Part shown: positions 60,811 to 64,000 of the stretch, piece after piece
Layout of the letters: the number at the start of each line of letters is the position of its first letter
Position numbering within the stretch: the first letter of the stretch is position 1
Assembly: GCA_033344915.1 (NCBI GenBank)
Contig: JAWPML010000001.1
Span: 1,608,369-1,672,368, forward strand
Direction: 5' to 3'
DNA: 64,000 bases
Source of the DNA: Acidimicrobiales bacterium
GTDB lineage: Bacteria; Actinomycetota; Acidimicrobiia; Acidimicrobiales; Aldehydirespiratoraceae
The notes under the pieces: model-generated
Database searches by the model: none
The model's input: the letters and a program-made list of their open reading frames with translations, nothing else
What the model was told of the DNA's origin: nothing
Position numbers and translations under genes: made by a program

Positions 60811-61172
<362 letters not shown>

Positions 61173-61176
61173 CCAC

Positions 61177-61327
61177 ATCAAGACGTCAGGTTCCGGATCT
61201 CACACCCGGCTTCGATCCCCCGCCCGCTGCCTGGCGCTTCCGTGCCGCGTCGCGTTTGATGCCGGCGACTCGGACCACGGGCGCGACTCGGCGCGAGAAG
61301 ATGTCCGCCGTCTGTCCGAAGGACAGG
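61177..61327. other. Short stretch between rnpB and the DUF2510 gene with no gene seen
   Basis: I find no supported open frame, tRNA or clear terminator here. It is the left end of the proposed element. Confidence 0.5.
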
Positions 61328-61648
61328 TCAGTCGATGACGCGGCCGGTCCAGTCCTCGCCGTCCCAGTAGCGACTCTCGTGTTGTCCCGTCGGGTCCGGA
61401 AACCAACCTGGAGTCGGAGACACCGGTCCCACGGCAAGCAGTTCGATGTCCGAGCGAGTTCGCCGCCGTATCACCGCCAAGTACGCGATGGCAGCCAGCG
61501 TGCCGATCGGGAATGCGATGAATCCGACGCAGATGCTGGTCGCCCATCCACCTCGTCGGTCGAGCATCGCCGTGACGAATCCCCAGATCGGGATGACAGC
61601 CACCACGACGAACATCCCAACGATGAATAGTCCGAGCGGGAACGTCAC
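61328..61648 (-). CDS. DUF2510 membrane protein
   Basis: The 106-residue product has two membrane helices (about 5-27 and 38-62) and ends with PGWFPDPTGQHESRYWDGEDWTGR, the DUF2510 signature of actinobacterial membrane proteins. The GTG start is fixed by TAGCCT 7 nt upstream. It lies within the proposed integrative element, between rnpB and the integrase. Confidence 0.82.
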   Translation of the reverse strand: MTFPLGLFIVGMFVVVAVIPIWGFVTAMLDRRGGWATSICVGFIAFPIGTLAAIAYLAVIRRRTRSDIELLAVGPVSPTPGWFPDPTGQHESRYWDGEDWTGRVID

Positions 61649-61655
61649 ACTCAGG

Positions 61656-61661
61656 AGGCTA
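61656..61661 (-). promoter_or_regulatory. -10 element of the DUF2510 gene
   Basis: TAGCCT on the minus strand ends 7 nt before the GTG. Confidence 0.5.
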
Positions 61662-61727
61662 GATCGCTGCACTTGCGCGCAGCGACACGACAGTGAAGTG
61701 CCGAACCTTGCCGACACCCGAGGCGCG

Positions 61728-62860
61728 TCAGAGTCGCCGCCCCACTGATCTGGCAAGTACCTCGCTGAGCACGTCGCGGGCGTTGTCCGCCTCGGACGGC
61801 CACCATCCCGCATAGGTGTCCATCGTTTCGGTGAGGTTCGAGTGTCCGGCGAACTGGCGCACGTAGTCGGGGTTGACTCCGGCACCGATCAGGCGGGTGA
61901 TCGCGTAGTGCCGGAGACAGTGCCAGCCTCGCAGCTCGTCGGGTAGCCCGATCTTCTCGGCGGCGGTCGTCCAGATCCAGCCGAGTCCGTTGCGTCGGAT
62001 CGGTCGGCCGTCGTTGTTGCTGAAGATCAGGTGCGCGGGTCCGCCGTGCGGGTCCGTGTCGGGTGCTTCGATAGCGGGGTGGGCCTCGAGGTGGGCGGCG
62101 AGTCGTTCGGTGAGCTCGCGGGGCACCGGTACTTCACGAGACGGCATGCGGCGGGTCTTGAGCGGCGCGAGGCGCGGGCCTCCCTTCACGGTGACCATCT
62201 GTCGGTCGATCCTGGCGGAGCCGCGGAGGAAGTCGACGCGTTCGACGGTGAGCCCGATGGCTTCGGCGGGGCGGAGTCCGAGCGTGGCGATCGTCCACAC
62301 GATCGGCCGGTACCGGTCCGACATCGCGGCGGCGAGCTGGCCGACCTGCTCCGCGGTCGGGACGTGGACGCGGCCGGCCCTTGGCCGTTCGGGTAGCACG
62401 ATGGTCGAGAGGGGTTGTCGTGCGATCACTCCGTCAGCGTGTGCGGCCCGCATGATGGTCACGAGCCGGCGGTACAGCGCTTCCACGGTGGAGGGTGCGA
62501 GGTCCTGGGCGAGTTTGTTGACCCAACCCTGCGCGTCGGTCGGGCGGACAGCGACGAGCGGAACGTCGCCCCATCGCGGTTCGAGGTGGGCGCGCCAGTG
62601 GGAGTCGAACGCTTCACGAGTCGAGGGTCGCCACGGACGGGACTCGAGCCAGCCACCATCGCGGGTGACGTAGCGGCCGATGGTGAGTTTCCGATCAGCA
62701 GCGGTGACCGACACCCCGGCGCGAGGTCGGATTCGATCCGGCGGCGTTCCGCGTTGGCGTCGGCTTTCGCGGCGAATGTCTGCGATGACTGCCACTTGCC
62801 GTCGATGCCGCGCCACTTCACCCGGTAGCGGCCGCTGGGGAGCTTCTCGATCGAGGCCAT
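61728..62860 (-). pseudogene. Tyrosine recombinase (integrase) with a single-base frameshift
   Basis: The catalytic part (up to about 62720) is complete: ATLGLRPAEAIGL (Arg I), a Lys in the beta hairpin (MVTVKGGPR), HCLRHYAITRLI (HxxR), GHSNLTETMDTYAG (His and nucleophile Tyr). A SAM-like core-binding domain precedes it. The N-terminal arm-binding piece, MASIEKLPSGRYRVKWRGIDGKWQ to RRRIESDLA, lies in another frame and joins near 62718-62725 if one base is restored. The total of 1133 nt fits one lost base. It is a broken gene, a sequencing error, or a shorter integrase using a later start. Confidence 0.85.
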
Positions 62861-63061
62861 CTATCGCTCCCCCTGTCGGACGAGCAAGACAGCTCCTACG
62901 ACGGCGCCGGCCGTGACCGCGACGAGATAGACGTTCGCAGCGGCCTCGCTGTCGTGGAGTCCCCAGAGTCCGTAGTACCCCGTGATCAGGAGAGGAAAGG
63001 CGACCACGGTGAGCCCGGCGAGCGCGCCGAGCACTGCGAGGACGATTCGTCTAGCGGCCAT
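62861..63061 (-). CDS. Small two-helix membrane protein of the element
   Basis: The 66-residue product has two membrane helices (about 5-27 and 42-60). Its TAG stop directly touches the integrase ATG and its start overlaps the next gene by 11 nt, so the three were one transcription unit. No family recognised. Confidence 0.65.
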   Translation of the reverse strand: MAARRIVLAVLGALAGLTVVAFPLLITGYYGLWGLHDSEAAANVYLVAVTAGAVVGAVLLVRQGER

Positions 63062-63311
63062 CCCGACCTCCGCGTCGACGCGCCGACACGAGTCTGGGTA
63101 GCCCGACTCCGCCGACGATCGCGCCAACGATGTCGCCGATGGTGTCGGCTGTGCTGTCTCTCACTCTGTCGAGGTCGTCCGTGCCCATATCACCGCGGAC
63201 TATCTCGGGCACGAGCATGACGCCCCACACCACGTAGTTGGCGATGAGCATGCCGAGGAAGGCGCCCACAAGGACGAGCCCGGCGATCTTCAGCGTTCGG
63301 GTTATCTGCAT
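63051..63311 (-). CDS. Small membrane protein of the element
   Basis: The 86-residue product has one long N-terminal membrane segment (LKIAGLVLVGAFLGMLIANYVVWGVML), then DRVRDSTADTIGDIVGAIVGGVGLP and a basic Arg-rich tail. GGGAG lies 7 nt before the ATG. It is the first gene of the minus-strand unit ending in the integrase. Function unknown. Confidence 0.68.
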   Translation of the reverse strand: MQITRTLKIAGLVLVGAFLGMLIANYVVWGVMLVPEIVRGDMGTDDLDRVRDSTADTIGDIVGAIVGGVGLPRLVSARRRGGRDGR

Positions 63312-63323
63312 ACAGAGGCTCCC

Positions 63324-63345
63324 ACGTGGAACAAACGTGGAACAC
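63324..63345. repeat. Tandem 11-bp direct repeat upstream of the element operon
   Basis: acgtggaacaa at 63324-63334 is followed directly by acgtggaacac. Short direct repeats next to an attachment core are typical of integrase arm sites. Confidence 0.5.
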
Positions 63346-63429
63346 CACTAGCGCAGTATGGGGTAGTTGTGGGTCCACTGTAGGTGGAGTGACCTGCGGT
63401 TTTCTGCGGTTCTTGCTCAGGTACAGGTC

Positions 63430-63460
63430 AGTCGACCTATCTCCTGCTTACAGGTCGACT
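63430..63460. repeat. 9-bp inverted repeat, possible integrase core-type sites
   Basis: agtcgacct (63430-63438) and aggtcgact (63452-63460) are perfect inverted arms around 13 nt that include ctgcttac. The right arm lies within repeat copy B. The left arm has no counterpart at copy A, as expected if it came from the element. Confidence 0.5.
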
Positions 63461-63476
63461 CCACCGTCACCACCAC
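63446..63476 (+). repeat. Attachment-site copy B, rnpB 3'-end-like
   Basis: gcttacaggtcgactccacc and onward matches copy A at 28 of 31 aligned positions (two substitutions, one gap), in the same orientation, 2.3 kb away. Confidence 0.65.
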
Positions 63477-63546
63477 TGAAACCAAAGGGAATCAGCCCAC
63501 GAAACGGCCACCGTGTGCGCCAGATGTGCACGGAGGTGCCACTGCC

Positions 63547-64000
63547 ATGACTGCCCCGACTCCCGCCGACGTGATCGCGGACCTCTCAGGCCGAGCACAC
63601 CCATCTCGTCCAGTTCGCCCGCAAGTGGGGAGCCGCCGACAGAGCCGAGGAGCTCGTCCAGGAGTCCCTCGCACGCTCCCTTTCAATGTGGAGATCGAGA
63701 GGAGTCCGCGATAAGCCGGACACGTACGTCTTCGCCGGGGTTCGCAGCGCGTGTCCAAACCGGGCGCGCCAGAGGTCCGTCCGCCACCGTGCGATGCAGA
63801 GGCTCATCAATGAGTGGATCGTGGGCCAGTCTGAGTCTGATGTCGATCTGGGACCCATTGCGGACGCGCTCAAAGATCTACCCGCGCAACAGAGAGCGTG
63901 TATCGATGCGCGGTTCGCCAAGATCTTGGGTGTCCGGAGATTGCCACGGAACTCGGCATCGCCGAATCGACTGTGCGATCTCACGTCGGCTTGGCGCTGA
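63547..64000 (+). pseudogene. ECF-type RNA polymerase sigma factor with two compensating frameshifts, cut by window edge
   Basis: The frame starting at the ATG at 63547 (MTAPTPADVIADL) is lost after about 13 codons. One base later another frame gives region 2 (QAEHTHLVQFARKWGAADR, AEELVQESLARSLSMWR, DTYVFAGVRSACPNRARQR) and ALKDLPAQQRACIDARFAK. After that the first frame returns and supplies the region 4 helix-turn-helix PEIATELGIAESTVRSHVGLAL, which runs to the window end. The pattern is one base inserted near 63586 and one lost near 63922. It is either a dead gene or carries sequence errors. Confidence 0.75.

Noticed and set aside
61186-61250. tRNA-like string (ttcgatccccc) just after rnpB
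   Set aside because: No acceptor, D or anticodon stems can be drawn around it; I see no tRNA in this window.
63361-63480. Second RNase P RNA gene or a tmRNA end
   Set aside because: Only the last 30 nt resemble rnpB; no catalytic core blocks are present, so it is an attachment remnant.

Overview
The window is a very GC-rich, densely coded chromosome segment from an actinobacterium, most likely class Acidimicrobiia (inference from gene content; no rRNA is present). Supporting signs are a dcw cluster without ftsA, the sepF-yggT-divIVA neighbourhood of ftsZ, a bacterial proteasome activator ending in GTYL, a MurE with the meso-diaminopimelate DNPR motif, an MtrA/MtrB-like two-component pair next to a GerMN lipoprotein, DUF3040 and DUF2510 proteins, and many genes that look leaderless.

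Layout. 1-2640: a truncated SCP-2-type thiolase with its Zn-ribbon/OB partner, a nitroreductase and an unrecognised protein, all on the minus strand. 2743-9503: dnaE (with DnaA-box-like repeats in its leader), the proteasome activator bpa, a phosphodiesterase, an Rrf2 regulator and an RluA-family pseudouridine synthase. 9527-28549: a minus-strand division and wall block. Read from mraZ it runs mraZ, rsmH, ftsL-like, ftsI, murE, mraY, murD, ftsW, murG, murC, murB, ftsQ, ftsZ, pgeF, yggS, sepF, yggT, divIVA, and then a TraR/DksA-like protein with a histone-H1-like tail. murF is missing from its usual place. Most neighbours overlap by 1-11 nt or are separated by a few nt, so translation is probably coupled. 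28745-31072: lipoate-ligase-like, HNH, a small conserved protein and a ROK kinase. 31176-36098: a MoxR-DUF58-transglutaminase operon and DUF3040. 36189-43442: dinB, NUDIX, a membrane HTH protein, polyprenol-phosphate mannose synthase, inositol monophosphatase and the MtrAB-like/GerMN operon. 43467-55027: pfkA, glpK, an aminotransferase, a large SMC-like coiled-coil protein lacking a P-loop, a lipid-binding-fold protein, a mannosyltransferase-like GT4, queG and a Tat-linked GMC dehydrogenase. 55082-60742: a DEDDh exonuclease/UvrC-like fusion under a LexA box, a GGDEF-EAL protein, a divergent TrpD and a lipoprotein. 60811-61172 is the RNase P RNA gene rnpB.

The last 2.8 kb is different. A sequence resembling the 3' end of rnpB recurs at 63446-63476. 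Between the two copies lie a tyrosine recombinase with a frameshift, two small membrane proteins and a DUF2510 protein. Just outside lies an ECF sigma gene with two compensating frameshifts. I read this as a small, decaying integrative element that used the 3' end of rnpB as its attachment site.

A recurring regulatory theme is a TAGNNT-like -10 hexamer placed 6-9 nt before the start codon. It is seen at more than a dozen genes and, with the same spacing, before the inferred 5' end of rnpB. It points to widespread leaderless transcription and helps fix several GTG starts.
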